64,000 nt of DNA, taken from the NCBI GenBank assembly GCA_905182905.1, contig CAJJDH010000011.1:1-64000 (forward strand), read 5' to 3'. This DNA is from a marine gamma proteobacterium HTCC2089 (GTDB taxonomy: Bacteria; Pseudomonadota; Gammaproteobacteria; Pseudomonadales; Azotimanducaceae). Position 1 is the stretch's first letter. Each line of letters opens with the position of its first letter. A program made the translations under genes and the position numbers. Below the pieces are notes generated by a model. The model ran no database searches. It saw only the letters and a program-made list of their open reading frames with translations, and was not told the DNA's origin. Shown here in pieces: positions 17,810-27,515 of the stretch.

Positions 17810-18604
17810 ATGCAACAGTATTTAGAACTCATGCGCCATGTGCGTGTGAACGGCACATTCAAAGATGACCGCACGGGTACTGGTACCTATAGTGTTTTCG
17901 GTCATCAAATGCGATATCCACTTGCTCAAGGCTTCCCTTTAGTGACCAGCAAGAAAATGTTCCTCAAGGGCATTATTCATGAGCTTTTGTGGTTTTTGTC
18001 AGGTTCCACAAATATCAATTATCTCTTAGACCACGACGTACATATTTGGGACGAGTGGGCTGATGAACATGGTGAACTGGGTCCGGTTTATGGATCTCAA
18101 TGGCGTTCTTGGCCCGGCCCAGACGGATCAACTATTGATCAAATCGAGAGCTTAGTCGCCGGCATTCGCGACAACCCAGATAGCCGGCGACATATTGTCA
18201 GTGCTTGGAATGTCGCTGAAGTGAACAACATGGCCTTACCGCCGTGTCATACCCTGTTTCAGTTTTACGTAGCTGACGGCAAATTATCCTGTCAGCTTTA
18301 TCAGCGCAGTGCTGACATTTTTCTTGGTGTGCCATTTAACATAGCCTCCTACGCTTTGCTGACTATGATGATTGCTCAGGTCTGTGATCTCCAGGTTGGC
18401 GATTTTGTTCACACTCTAGGAGACGCGCACCTTTACTCAAACCATCTGGAGCAAACAGACCGTCAATTGGCTAGAGAGCCACTACCTTTGCCGCGTATGG
18501 TGATTAACCCAGAAGTAAAAGATATTTTTGGTTTTAAGTACGAGGATTTCGAACTCCTCGATTATGAATGCCACCCAGGCATCAAAGCACCAATAGCGGT
18601 CTGA
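17810..18604 (+). CDS. thyA: thymidylate synthase
   Basis: ThyA (264 aa, the same length as E. coli) methylates dUMP to dTMP using 5,10-methylene-THF, leaving dihydrofolate for FolA. The nucleophile is Cys146 in [13 protein letters not shown], and the [12 protein letters not shown] phosphate-binding loop lies at 21-32. The [19 protein letters not shown] block is intact. ATG at 17810 follows a GGTAAG-type ribosome binding site. folA starts 1 bp after the stop, so the enzyme and the reductase that regenerates its cofactor are directly coupled. Confidence 0.98.
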   Translation: MQQYLELMRHVRVNGTFKDDRTGTGTYSVFGHQMRYPLAQGFPLVTSKKMFLKGIIHELLWFLSGSTNINYLLDHDVHIWDEWADEHGELGPVYGSQWRSWPGPDGSTIDQIESLVAGIRDNPDSRRHIVSAWNVAEVNNMALPPCHTLFQFYVADGKLSCQLYQRSADIFLGVPFNIASYALLTMMIAQVCDLQVGDFVHTLGDAHLYSNHLEQTDRQLAREPLPLPRMVINPEVKDIFGFKYEDFELLDYECHPGIKAPIAV

Positions 18605-18605
18605 T

Positions 18606-19106
18606 ATGCATATTTCACTAGTATGGGCTATGGCTGAAAATAGAGTCATAGGCCGAGATAACACCTTACCTTGGCGCCTACCTGACGATATGCGTCACTT
18701 TATGAATACAACGATAGGCAAGCCTGTGTTAATGGGTCGTAAGACTTTTGAGTCAATGAAGTCTGCGCTACCTGGGCGCACGAATATTGTTATGACCCGG
18801 GATCCTAACTGGCAGCGAGAAGGGGTGAAGGTTGTATCTGACTTAGATGCCGGTATTGAGCTGGCTGAAAGTCAGGGCTTAATAGATGGCGTAGATGAGA
18901 TTATGATCATTGGGGGCGCAGAAATTTACGCGCTAGCGTTGCCTAGGGCTACGCGTGCGTATCTGACCCAAGTACATGCAGAACCTAAGGGCGACGTATT
19001 CTTTCCCGAATTGGATTTGTCCCAATGGCAGTTGGTTAGACAGAAGAAATGCTACGCCGATGAACGCCACAGCTGTGACTACACTTTTGAAGATTATCAG
19101 CGCTAA
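18606..19106 (+). CDS. folA: dihydrofolate reductase
   Basis: FolA (166 aa) reduces dihydrofolate to tetrahydrofolate with NADPH and is the trimethoprim target. The start ISLVWAMAENRVIGRDNTLPWRLPDD contains the catalytic acid Asp28 and the Met20-loop equivalent. GRKTFESM and the IIGGAEIYALALP motif form the NADPH site. Length is normal. It overlaps the next gene by 1 bp and follows thyA by 1 bp, so thyA, folA and the AcoX-like gene look like one operon. Confidence 0.97.
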   Translation: MHISLVWAMAENRVIGRDNTLPWRLPDDMRHFMNTTIGKPVLMGRKTFESMKSALPGRTNIVMTRDPNWQREGVKVVSDLDAGIELAESQGLIDGVDEIMIIGGAEIYALALPRATRAYLTQVHAEPKGDVFFPELDLSQWQLVRQKKCYADERHSCDYTFEDYQR

Positions 19107-20116
19107 TGGCTAACGGGAAGATTGCGCTGTGTGTGAATCCAATGTCAGGCCGCGATGTCAGGCGTCTCGCCGCCCGTGCATCCAATATGACCCACGAAGC
19201 CAAGCGCGATATTGTAGCTAGAGTTGCCGCGGGCGCTGATGCTGCAGGCGTAACCGATATCTACATTGCGCGAGAACCGTTTCGAATTGCTTCCATGGCA
19301 TTGGACCTAATGCCGATTAACGCACGAGTGCATATTATCGATGTGCCAATAACCAATTCTGCTAGAGATACAGAATTAGCCGTGCAGCGTTTTAAAGCTG
19401 AGGGTTGCAATACCATGGTGTCTTTGGGCGGCGACGGGACCAATCGGGCTATCGTTAGAGCCTGTTGTGACATAGATCTTATTCCAATCTCCACCGGCAC
19501 CAACAATGTATTTCCAGCACTTATGGAGCCTACGATAGCGGGCATGGTCGCGGGCTTAAACTGTTTGGGTAAATTCGACAATGCACCCAGTGAGCTGAAG
19601 CAAGCAGCTAAAGTACTGCACTTACAAACGCCCAATGCCAGCGATGTTGGCTTGATTGATGCGGTCATGCTGCTGAATGATCATGTGGGTAATTTGCTGC
19701 CCTTTGATGCACAGCGACTAAGTCGCATGGTGCTAACCAGAGCAGAACCTAACGCTATCGGTATGTCGCCTATTGGCGGCTATATTGATCCGGTTTACGC
19801 GCAAGACGATGTGGGGTTGGTAGTGGATATGGGTGCTGGTGGCGCTGAGATTTTAGCCCCGCTCTCCCCAGGGTTCTATAAGTCAGTCAGTGTGCTTGGC
19901 ACCCACAGAGTGGAATTCGGTGAAGAGGTAATACTCCAAGGGCCCGGAGTGGTAGCTTTGGATGGCGATCGAGATCACAAAATCAATGCAGGTGAAACAG
20001 CAGTGGTTAGTGTAATGCGTGATGGTCCAAAAGTTTTAGACGTTGACGTTGCCATGCGCTGGGCTGTGTCAGCGGGTATGATGGCGCCCACCTTTAGTAC
20101 CAATCAAGGGAAATAG
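19106..20116 (+). CDS. AcoX-like ATP-NAD kinase family protein
   Basis: The product (336 aa) belongs to the NAD kinase/diacylglycerol kinase-like superfamily. NPMSGRDVRRLAA at the start, the GGDGTNRAI nucleotide-binding motif near residue 110, and PISTGTNNVFP near 130 are visible. The NPxSGRDxRRL start is what I recall of the AcoX group, named from acetoin catabolism clusters. No acetoin gene is nearby. It is joined to folA by a 1-bp overlap and is followed after 1 bp by fabV, both consumers of nicotinamide cofactor, which would suit a role in NAD(P) supply, but that is inference. The substrate is not established. Confidence 0.78.
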   Translation: MANGKIALCVNPMSGRDVRRLAARASNMTHEAKRDIVARVAAGADAAGVTDIYIAREPFRIASMALDLMPINARVHIIDVPITNSARDTELAVQRFKAEGCNTMVSLGGDGTNRAIVRACCDIDLIPISTGTNNVFPALMEPTIAGMVAGLNCLGKFDNAPSELKQAAKVLHLQTPNASDVGLIDAVMLLNDHVGNLLPFDAQRLSRMVLTRAEPNAIGMSPIGGYIDPVYAQDDVGLVVDMGAGGAEILAPLSPGFYKSVSVLGTHRVEFGEEVILQGPGVVALDGDRDHKINAGETAVVSVMRDGPKVLDVDVAMRWAVSAGMMAPTFSTNQGK

Positions 20117-20117
20117 A

Positions 20118-21311
20118 ATGATAGTTAAACCACGCATTCGCGGTTTCATTTGTACAACCGCTCACCCAACAGGTTGCGCAGCTCATGTCAGTGAGCAAGT
20201 GAACTATGTGAATGAGATGACGCCAATTTCTTCTGGGGAATTCAAAAACGTACTAGTGCTGGGGTGCTCTGGTGGCTATGGTCTGGCAAGTAGAATTGTT
20301 GCGAGTTTTGGTTGTGGAGCAAATACACTGGGCGTGTCTTTTGAAAAAGCACCCAGTGAAACAAAGACGGGTTCTCAAGGTTGGTACAATAACGCCGCCT
20401 TTGAAAAGCAGGCTAAGGCCGCGGGTCTTTATGCTAAGACAATGGATGGTGATGCGTTTTCAGATGCAATGCGAGCACAGGTGTTAGATACCATTCGCGC
20501 TGATATGGGTAAAATAGATTTGGTCGTTTACAGTCTCGCTTCGCCTGTTCGTCAACACCCTAAGTCGGGGGTACTGCACAGATCTAGTATTAAACCACTG
20601 GGCGAAGTGCTCAGCATCAAGACAGTGCATGTTGAAAAAGGCGAGGTGTCTGAGGTCAATTTAGAACCTGCCACTGCGGAGGAAACGGAAAATACCGTCA
20701 CAGTTATGGGTGGTGAAGACTGGGAATTTTGGATGCAGGCTTTAATCGATGCTGATCTTTTAGCACCTCAAGCGAAAACGGTAGCGTACACTTATATTGG
20801 CAGTGAGCTCACATGGCCCATCTATTGGGAAGGCACTCTAGGCCGAGCGAAATCGGATTTGGACAGAGCCAGCCAAGCGATTGGCGAAAACCTCGCAGCA
20901 ATTGGCGGCGACTCTCGAGTAGCTGTGCTTAAGGCCATCGTTAGCCAAGCCAGTTCTGCAATACCCGTTGTGCCCCTTTATGTTGCCCTGCTCTTTAAAG
21001 CGATGAAAGATCAAGGTCTGCATGAAGACTGCATCGCACATATTCACCGCCTATTTGCGACCCAGCTTAAGAGCGGCGCAGATATGCGTTTAGATGATGC
21101 TGGACGCATTCGAGTGGATGATTTGGAATTGTCCCAACCGGTACAAGATATTGTGAAACAGCGTTGGCCAGAAGTGACAACAGAAAATCTATCTGAGCTG
21201 GGCGATCTGGCTGGATTTCGCGAAGACTTCCTGAAAATCTTTGGATTTGGTATCGATGGTGTGGACTATGAAGCTCCAGTGAGCCCGCTGAGTATTGAAC
21301 CACAAGCATAG
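20118..21311 (+). CDS. fabV: enoyl-ACP/trans-2-enoyl-CoA reductase FabV
   Basis: FabV (397 aa) carries out the last step of fatty-acid elongation, reducing enoyl thioesters with NADH, and is naturally resistant to triclosan. The family start MIVKPRIRGFICTTAHP is present, as is the NAD-binding GCSGGYGLASRI around residues 50-61. The catalytic pair has the long FabV spacing: Tyr236 and Lys245 in YWEGTLGRAK. It starts 1 bp after the AcoX-like gene, probably within the thyA-folA operon. No fabI is visible in this window. Confidence 0.96.
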   Translation: MIVKPRIRGFICTTAHPTGCAAHVSEQVNYVNEMTPISSGEFKNVLVLGCSGGYGLASRIVASFGCGANTLGVSFEKAPSETKTGSQGWYNNAAFEKQAKAAGLYAKTMDGDAFSDAMRAQVLDTIRADMGKIDLVVYSLASPVRQHPKSGVLHRSSIKPLGEVLSIKTVHVEKGEVSEVNLEPATAEETENTVTVMGGEDWEFWMQALIDADLLAPQAKTVAYTYIGSELTWPIYWEGTLGRAKSDLDRASQAIGENLAAIGGDSRVAVLKAIVSQASSAIPVVPLYVALLFKAMKDQGLHEDCIAHIHRLFATQLKSGADMRLDDAGRIRVDDLELSQPVQDIVKQRWPEVTTENLSELGDLAGFREDFLKIFGFGIDGVDYEAPVSPLSIEPQA

Positions 21312-21412
21312 AGAACATCATCTATAACCGGTTTTAGGCCAATACAGGTCAATAACCAATGCCGGTCGCAGACTGGTTAGAAAAAATAACAGAAAAGTAA
21401 AAGGTCTAATTG

Positions 21413-22444
21413 ATGGATAAATCTGCAAAGGTTTTTTTGCAAGCCTGCCGAGGGGAAGCTACCTCCCATACACCTATTTGGCTGAATCGCCAGGCGGGTC
21501 GTTATATGCCTGAGTATCATCAGGTAAAAGGCAATCTGCCTAGTTTAGATTTTTTTAAAAATCCTGAAAAAGCAGCTCAAGCAACATTAGATGCTCAGCG
21601 AATATTGGGGGTCGACGCAGCCATTATGTTTGCGGACTTACTGCCAATTTTGGAACCTATGGGCATGGAACTTAATTATGTGCCCGGTGAAGGCCCAGTT
21701 TTTAGCGACCCAATTCGCTCGGCCAAAGATGTGGCTGCACTGCGCAATGGCCCTGCACTTGAACAGACGCCTTATATTGCCGATACCGTTAAGTTTATTA
21801 ACGCTGATCTGCCAAATGATATTGCACTGATAGGATTCGCAGGCGCGCCGTTTACGTTGGCCTCTTATGCCATTGAGGGCAAGGGTTCGCGTAACTATGT
21901 GCATGTGAAAAAGATGATGTACGAGGCTCCAGAGCTTTGGCATCAATTGATCACAAAGCTTGTTGATCAATTGGCCAGTTACCTGGCACTGCAAATCAGC
22001 GCGGGTGTTGAAGCCGTACAGCTATTTGATACATGGGTAGGCAACCTGTCAGTGCAAGACTACCGCGTATTTGTTGAACCGTATTTGAAGTCTTTGCTTG
22101 AGAAATTGGGCAAGGAAGTGCCGGTGATCTATTTCGGCACCGGCAACTACCACTTGCTGCCAGCGGTAGCGGAGTTGGATATTGATGTTCTCGCCTTTGA
22201 CTGGCGCACACCTTTAGTACCCACTTGGGATCAATTGGGCTGCACGGCGGTTCAAGGTAATTTGGATCCAATCGTTTTATGTGCTGATCAGCCGGCGGTT
22301 GCTCAGCAAACTCAATGGTTGCTAGATCAGGTGGCCGGACGTCCCGGGCATATCTTCAATCTAGGCCACGGTATTATTCCAGAGACCCCAGTAGACAACG
22401 TTAAGTTTTTGGTCGACATGGTGCACGAGAAAACTGCGCGTTAA
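21413..22444 (+). CDS. hemE: uroporphyrinogen decarboxylase
   Basis: HemE (343 aa) decarboxylates the four acetate side chains of uroporphyrinogen III to give coproporphyrinogen III in haem synthesis. The signature PIWLNRQAGRYMPEYH lies near the N terminus with its conserved Arg residues. GFAGAPFTLASYAIEG and the FGTGNYHLLP block form the rest of the active site. ATG at 21413 is preferred over the TTG directly before it. It follows fabV by about 100 bp without a visible terminator. Confidence 0.96.
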   Translation: MDKSAKVFLQACRGEATSHTPIWLNRQAGRYMPEYHQVKGNLPSLDFFKNPEKAAQATLDAQRILGVDAAIMFADLLPILEPMGMELNYVPGEGPVFSDPIRSAKDVAALRNGPALEQTPYIADTVKFINADLPNDIALIGFAGAPFTLASYAIEGKGSRNYVHVKKMMYEAPELWHQLITKLVDQLASYLALQISAGVEAVQLFDTWVGNLSVQDYRVFVEPYLKSLLEKLGKEVPVIYFGTGNYHLLPAVAELDIDVLAFDWRTPLVPTWDQLGCTAVQGNLDPIVLCADQPAVAQQTQWLLDQVAGRPGHIFNLGHGIIPETPVDNVKFLVDMVHEKTAR

Positions 22445-22529
22445 GAATTTTTTGGATATGCAACGATTTACTGTTTGCGAGGTATATTGGGGAAACCTAG
22501 CGTGTCCCTAATTAAAAGAGAGGTTTAAC

Positions 22530-22940
22530 GTGTTGAAGAAAATTCTACTGTTGCTGGTGCTTGCGCCATTTATCTATTTTGGTCTGATCATGCTGGCATC
22601 GGAAAGCGGTGAGGTTGTGGTGCTCGAGTCTCAAAATGAGCAAGGTGAATTACAAAGCACACGCCTTTGGGTAGTAGAGCATGATGGCAGTATGTGGCTG
22701 CGTGCTGGCGATGACCAGTCGGGTTGGTATCAAAGGCTCATGACCAATGTGCAAGCGGGCCAGGCCGTTTACGTCACCCGCGATGGTGAACGCTTTAGTC
22801 CGAGTGTGGTCTCAGATCCATCGCAAGCGGCTGCTGTTAATGCATTGATGGACGAGAAGTACGGTTTATCAAATGATGCCATTAGTTTTTTGATGGGTGA
22901 ATATCGCCAAGACGCTGTTGCAGTGCGGTTATCTCGCTAA
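22530..22940 (+). CDS. small membrane-anchored protein, possible split-barrel fold
   Basis: The product (136 aa) begins with a hydrophobic anchor or uncleaved signal (residues 5-25, KILLLLVLAPFIYFGLIM). The soluble part has beta-rich segments, RLWVVEHDGSMWLRAG, then SGWYQRLMTN and AVYVTRDGERF. This order resembles the DUF385/PNPOx-like split-barrel (deazaflavin nitroreductase-like) proteins, but I would not assign a function from it. GTG at 22530 is preceded by AGAGAGG, a good ribosome binding site. It lies 85 bp after hemE on the same strand and converges on the ilvD group. Confidence 0.7.
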   Translation: MLKKILLLLVLAPFIYFGLIMLASESGEVVVLESQNEQGELQSTRLWVVEHDGSMWLRAGDDQSGWYQRLMTNVQAGQAVYVTRDGERFSPSVVSDPSQAAAVNALMDEKYGLSNDAISFLMGEYRQDAVAVRLSR

Positions 22941-22969
22941 AGATCAATTGTGTTATGCGCAGCCAGTTG

Positions 22970-23194
22970 CTAAAGGTGGAAGTCTTCTGGTGGTGCATAA
23001 ACTCGAGGCAACAAATCATTGTCGCCTCTGTCGGGTATCAATAATCCTCTTTTTGCTAATGCAGCAAATAGATTGGGTTCAATATGTTTTGCCCAACCTT
23101 CAGACGCATTAGCCCAGCAGACCTCACAGACCTTTAATCGATACCCGGGCACCTCACGGTGCACCGGACCTGCGCATAGCTCGCAAGCAGACAA
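22970..23194 (-). CDS. small protein with two CxxC motifs (putative zinc ribbon)
   Basis: This 74-residue product has CELC at residues 4-7 and CEVC at 23-26, a spacing typical of a small zinc knuckle or ribbon. Residues 30-60 (ASEGWAKHIEPNLFAALAKRG) look helical. The TTG at 23194 is the only sensible start, because an in-frame TAG lies two codons upstream; GAGTAGG close before it may act as ribosome binding site. It starts 13 bp after the ilvD stop on the same strand, so it is probably the last gene of that transcript. I do not recognise the family. The regular Cys pattern argues that it is a real gene. Confidence 0.62.
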   Translation of the reverse strand: MSACELCAGPVHREVPGYRLKVCEVCWANASEGWAKHIEPNLFAALAKRGLLIPDRGDNDLLPRVYAPPEDFHL

Positions 23195-23207
23195 AGCCTA
23201 CTCGGTA

Positions 23208-24884
23208 TTACCCAAGGTACTTATCAGTCACAGCGCCCTCGCTGGCAGAGCTAACGAGCTGTGCGTATTTGGCTAATGTGCCGCGTTGGGTATAGGCCTG
23301 GGGTGCAGACCAGTTAGCTCGCCGCTGTGCTAGTTCCGCGTCACTTACGTCTAGTCTTACTTCAGCGGTTTCAGCGTTGATGGTAATGGAGTCGCCGTCT
23401 GCAACTAATGCAATAGGTCCGCCCAAGTGCGCTTCAGGAGTGACATGACCGACAACGAAGCCGCGTGATCCACCAGAAAATCTGCCATCAGTGAGTAGGG
23501 CGACATCCTGGGATAATCCGCGGCCATTGATAGCGCTGGTTGGGCTGAGCATTTCGCGCATGCCTGGTCCGCCCTTTGGCCCTTCATAGCGCACAACTAC
23601 TACGTCACCTTTCTGCACTTGCCCATCCATTATGGCGGCCATTGCAGCCTCTTCGCCGTGGAAACAACGAGCGCTGCCAGTAAACTCCAAGCCTTCGTGA
23701 CCGGTGATTTTCGCTACCGCGCCTTCTGGTGCAAGGTTGCCGCGCATTATGACCAAGTGGCTGTCTTTCTTAATCGGATTAGACATTGGGCGGATGATTT
23801 TTTGCTCTGCTGGATAATCCTCTACATCGGCTAGGTTTTCTGCCAAAGTTTTACCAGTAACGGTCAAGCAATCACCGTGCAATAGCCCCTCCGCTAGAAG
23901 CAATTTCATCAGTGGCTGTATGCCACCAATTTCAATCAGTTCGCTCATGGCGTACTGGCCTGCTGGACGCATGTCTGCTAACACGGGCACGCGCTTACCA
24001 ACGCGGCTGAAGTCATCTAGTGACAACGGAATATTTGCCGCGTGGGCAATGGCCAGCAAGTGTAGTACTGCATTGGTAGAGCCCTCTAAAGCAATCGTCA
24101 CCGTAATGGCATTTTCAAAAGCTTCTTTGCTGAGGATGTCACTGGGCTTGATACCGAGTTTGATAAGGTTTTGTACCGCTGCACCCGCGTTGTAGCTGTC
24201 TTGTTTCTTGTCTTGGCTGACCGCGTTTTGCGCTGAACTGCCTGGCAGTGATAAGCCCAGTGCCTCAATGGAAGAAGCCATAGTGTTCGCGGTATACATG
24301 CCGCCACAGGAACCAGGTCCGGGAATAGCAGTTTCTTCAACTTCCTTTAGCTGGATGTCTGAAACCGTGCCGGCAGCATGACCGCCTACGGCTTCAAAAA
24401 CTGAAACGATATCTCTACGCTCCACGCCCGGTAAAATTGTCCCGCCGTAAACAAATACACTAGGTCTGTCCATGCGTGCCATAGCGATGGCGCACGCGGG
24501 CATATTTTTATCGCAACCACCAATAGCGACAAAGCCGTCAAAGCCCTGGGCACCGACGACAGTTTCAATAGAATCCGCGATCACTTCTCGTGACACAAGT
24601 GAATAGCGCATACCAGGTGTACCCATGGAAATGCCGTCGGAAACCGTAATGGTATTAAACAGTACAGATTTAGCGCCCGCTTCATCAGCGCCCATACAGG
24701 CCGCATCAGCTAACTCGTTAATATGCATGTTGCATGGGGTGACCATGCTCCAGGTCGAGGCGACACCAATCTGCGGCTTGCTGAAGTCCTCAGTCTTAAA
24801 ACCTGTGGGGTATAGCATGGCCCTGCTGGGTGCTTGCTCTACGCCATCTACAACTAGAGAACTGTAGGGACGATCGTTAGCCAT
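23208..24884 (-). CDS. ilvD: dihydroxy-acid dehydratase
   Basis: IlvD (558 aa) is the Fe-S dehydratase that forms 2-oxoisovalerate and 2-oxo-3-methylvalerate for valine, isoleucine and leucine synthesis. Cluster ligands are visible in [16 protein letters not shown] and [13 protein letters not shown]. The length falls in the shorter IlvD class (about 560 residues) rather than that of E. coli (616). It is followed by the small Cys-motif gene and preceded by argA, 48 bp upstream on the same strand. No leader peptide or attenuator is apparent in that short gap. Confidence 0.96.
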   Translation of the reverse strand: MANDRPYSSLVVDGVEQAPSRAMLYPTGFKTEDFSKPQIGVASTWSMVTPCNMHINELADAACMGADEAGAKSVLFNTITVSDGISMGTPGMRYSLVSREVIADSIETVVGAQGFDGFVAIGGCDKNMPACAIAMARMDRPSVFVYGGTILPGVERRDIVSVFEAVGGHAAGTVSDIQLKEVEETAIPGPGSCGGMYTANTMASSIEALGLSLPGSSAQNAVSQDKKQDSYNAGAAVQNLIKLGIKPSDILSKEAFENAITVTIALEGSTNAVLHLLAIAHAANIPLSLDDFSRVGKRVPVLADMRPAGQYAMSELIEIGGIQPLMKLLLAEGLLHGDCLTVTGKTLAENLADVEDYPAEQKIIRPMSNPIKKDSHLVIMRGNLAPEGAVAKITGHEGLEFTGSARCFHGEEAAMAAIMDGQVQKGDVVVVRYEGPKGGPGMREMLSPTSAINGRGLSQDVALLTDGRFSGGSRGFVVGHVTPEAHLGGPIALVADGDSITINAETAEVRLDVSDAELAQRRANWSAPQAYTQRGTLAKYAQLVSSASEGAVTDKYLG

Positions 24885-24932
24885 TTTACTTCCTATTTTT
24901 TGTGCAGGACTTTGCCTGCGGTTAATGCGGCA

Positions 24933-26240
24933 TCAGTGCAAAGATTTTGCTACAACCTTTGATCCACGCTGCCAGTTATAAAGAGACTGCTTGCTGTTCG
25001 GTAACGCACTTACATCGGCGGTAGCAAAGCCCTGATCAATAAACCAGTCTTGGGCTTGGGTCGTCAATGCAAATAAACTCATGGCGCCGTAATTACGGGC
25101 TTTGTCTTCTGCCGCTCTAAGCAAGTTAGCGCCAATTGCTACACCGCTGCCACGGCGTCGATAGTGTTCGTGTACTGCTACACAGGCTAATTCAGCTTCA
25201 TCCTCTACAGGGTAGATTGCGCAGCAGCCAACTACGATGCCATCAAGTTCGGCGACCAAAAAGTGTTCTATTTCTTGCTCTAAACGGTCTCGAGATCTGC
25301 GCACCAAAATTCCGGCCTCTTCTAATGGCCGAATGATTTCAACAATATCGGAAACGTCTTCGCGTTTAGCCGCTCGCACAGGCCCAGTGCTTTCTTCCAG
25401 TACTTGGGTGCCAACACCTTCTGCGGTAAAAAGTTCCTGTAGTAGGCCGCCATCTTCTTTGAAAGAAATAATGTGCGCCTTCTTTACACCGCCGCGAACA
25501 GCTTGAATCATGGTGTCTAAGCGTGCGCGGGTAGTATGTGAAATGTCTTGGTCATTGCCGATGAGTATTTGCAAAGAAGTTGGTGTTACTGTGCTTTCAC
25601 GTTCGCCATTAGCATTTAGCAGGTGACTTAGCTCATCTAGCATAATCAATTTATCTGCCTGTAATGCCACACTCACATCCGCCGCTAACTCTTCCGCGGC
25701 TAAGTTGAAGGCTTGGCCGGAAGGTGAATAACCCATAGGCGATATAAGCACTATGGACTCTGCATCCAGAAAGGTTGTAACTTTTTGCGTATCTACATTA
25801 CGCATGCGGCCGGTGAATAGGTGGTCTACTCCGTCTAGTACGCCGATGGGCCGCGCTGTGACAAAGTTGCCTGCAACAACACTGATCTCTACATTATGCA
25901 GGGGCGTATTGGGTAAGCCTGTAGAAAATAGGCCCTCCAACTGACTGCACAATTGGCCATAAACGCCGTTGATAATATTCATGTCTTGCGCACGCGTGAC
26001 TCTGCGCTGGTTATGCATGACTGAATCTGTAAGTGCATTGTCCAGTTGTGGCCGACCGCCGTGTACTAAAACCAAGCGTACGCCCAGCACGTGCAGCAGC
26101 GCCAAATCATGGACTATGTTGGTAATGTTCAAATGCTCTAGGCTGTCACCACCAATAAACACAACAAAAGTTTTGCCTCTGTGCGCGCTTATATAAGGTG
26201 TGGAGCCGCGGAACCACTGAGAGTATTCATTGGTATTCAT
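24933..26240 (-). CDS. argA: N-acetylglutamate synthase
   Basis: ArgA (435 aa) acetylates glutamate with acetyl-CoA, the first committed step of arginine synthesis. It has an N-terminal amino-acid-kinase-like domain (about 20-285, with FVVFIGGDSLEH and VRLVLVHGGRPQLD) that binds arginine for feedback inhibition. A C-terminal GNAT domain follows, with the acetyl-CoA loop YRRRGSGVAIG. Length and domain order match the classical E. coli and Pseudomonas type. It starts 3 bp after the argE stop, so argE-argA form an operon. Confidence 0.96.
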   Translation of the reverse strand: MNTNEYSQWFRGSTPYISAHRGKTFVVFIGGDSLEHLNITNIVHDLALLHVLGVRLVLVHGGRPQLDNALTDSVMHNQRRVTRAQDMNIINGVYGQLCSQLEGLFSTGLPNTPLHNVEISVVAGNFVTARPIGVLDGVDHLFTGRMRNVDTQKVTTFLDAESIVLISPMGYSPSGQAFNLAAEELAADVSVALQADKLIMLDELSHLLNANGERESTVTPTSLQILIGNDQDISHTTRARLDTMIQAVRGGVKKAHIISFKEDGGLLQELFTAEGVGTQVLEESTGPVRAAKREDVSDIVEIIRPLEEAGILVRRSRDRLEQEIEHFLVAELDGIVVGCCAIYPVEDEAELACVAVHEHYRRRGSGVAIGANLLRAAEDKARNYGAMSLFALTTQAQDWFIDQGFATADVSALPNSKQSLYNWQRGSKVVAKSLH

Positions 26241-26243
26241 AGT

Positions 26244-27401
26244 TTAGTCAGTGCAGTAGCGTTGAATAACGTGGCGAAGTGTATCAATTGCTGGCGCTAT
26301 GTGGGCTTTTGCCAAATATTCATTGGGTTGGTGGGCCTGATCAATGCTGCCCGGACCCCAAACTACTGTTTCCATACCTAAGGTTTGTAGAAAGTGCGCC
26401 TCGGTACCAAACGCAACCGTGCCGGGTTTTTGCTTGCTAAGAGTACTAAGAGTTTGGACCAAATCTGCACTCTGCGGCGTAGCAAAAGGGGGAATTGGCG
26501 GGTACGCCTTGTCTAGAGTTAACGCTACGGGGCTATCCGCAACCGCTTTGCGGATACGCATTTCCAACTCAGTGTGAATTTCCTCAGAGTCCATGCCTGG
26601 TAAAAGGCGCAAGTCGATTTGTAAATTCGCATGACCGCAAATTCGGTTCGGATTATCGCCAGCAGTCATACAGCCCATATTCATAGTAGGGATGTTTACG
26701 GCAAAGGCGTCGTTCTTGTTGGCTACAGCCAATTCAGCTCGCATAGCCATTAGGGTACACATTACTTGGTGCATGGCATCCAATGCATTAGCACCTAAGC
26801 TTGGGTCGGAAGAGTGTCCTGACGAACCGTTAATGTTAATAGACATCATACTGATGCCCTTATGCGCAAATATGGGTTGCAGCTGTGTAGGTTCGCCAAT
26901 GATTGCGTAGTCGGCTTTTGGGCCTCCACACTCAACTAAATAGCGGCCGCCTGCCATTGAGGACTCTTCATCGGATGTAGCAACAATAGTCAGCGGCGCG
27001 GTCAACTTACCCTGGGCAAACGTTGCCGCAGCTTCCAACGCTACGGGAAAGAAGCCCTTCATATCACAAGAACCCAAACCGTAAAATTTATCCTCAGAAT
27101 CTTTCAGCGTAAATGGATCAGACTGCCAGAGACTTTCATCAAACGGGACTGTGTCAGTATGTCCTGCCAGGACCAATCCGCCTTTGCCAGTTTTCGCCTC
27201 TGGTCCAAGGCGGGCAATTAGGTTGGCTTTATCCGGACGCCCAGGTAATGGCATTAACTGCGTAGCAAAGCCAAGGTCGTTGAGCCAGTTACCAAGGTGC
27301 TCGATTACCCGCAGATTGCTGCGATCGATATTGGCGCTGGTAGAACTCACCGACGGCTCGCCGACAAGTTGGCCTAACATTTCAGAAAATTTTGGTAACA
27401 C
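26244..27401 (-). CDS. argE: acetylornithine deacetylase
   Basis: ArgE (385 aa) is an M20-family metallohydrolase that releases ornithine from N-acetylornithine in the linear arginine pathway. Metal and catalytic residues are seen in LAGHTDTVPFD, GSCDMKGFF (Asp-bridged), TSDEESSMAGG and GTEAHFLQ. GTG at 27401 is the start. Next to argA in an operon, it indicates the linear rather than the cyclic (ArgJ) route, although ArgJ could exist elsewhere. Confidence 0.95.
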   Translation of the reverse strand: MLPKFSEMLGQLVGEPSVSSTSANIDRSNLRVIEHLGNWLNDLGFATQLMPLPGRPDKANLIARLGPEAKTGKGGLVLAGHTDTVPFDESLWQSDPFTLKDSEDKFYGLGSCDMKGFFPVALEAAATFAQGKLTAPLTIVATSDEESSMAGGRYLVECGGPKADYAIIGEPTQLQPIFAHKGISMMSININGSSGHSSDPSLGANALDAMHQVMCTLMAMRAELAVANKNDAFAVNIPTMNMGCMTAGDNPNRICGHANLQIDLRLLPGMDSEEIHTELEMRIRKAVADSPVALTLDKAYPPIPPFATPQSADLVQTLSTLSKQKPGTVAFGTEAHFLQTLGMETVVWGPGSIDQAHQPNEYLAKAHIAPAIDTLRHVIQRYCTD

Positions 27402-27515
27402 GATTTTTCTTCATGCCGTAATACTGATTACGGCGCGGTAGCCTATAAATTTTGTAATGCGAGATTGTAGTCATAAGGAGCGCGGTGTGCACCCGGGCAG
27501 GCGCTGCTCGAATGA

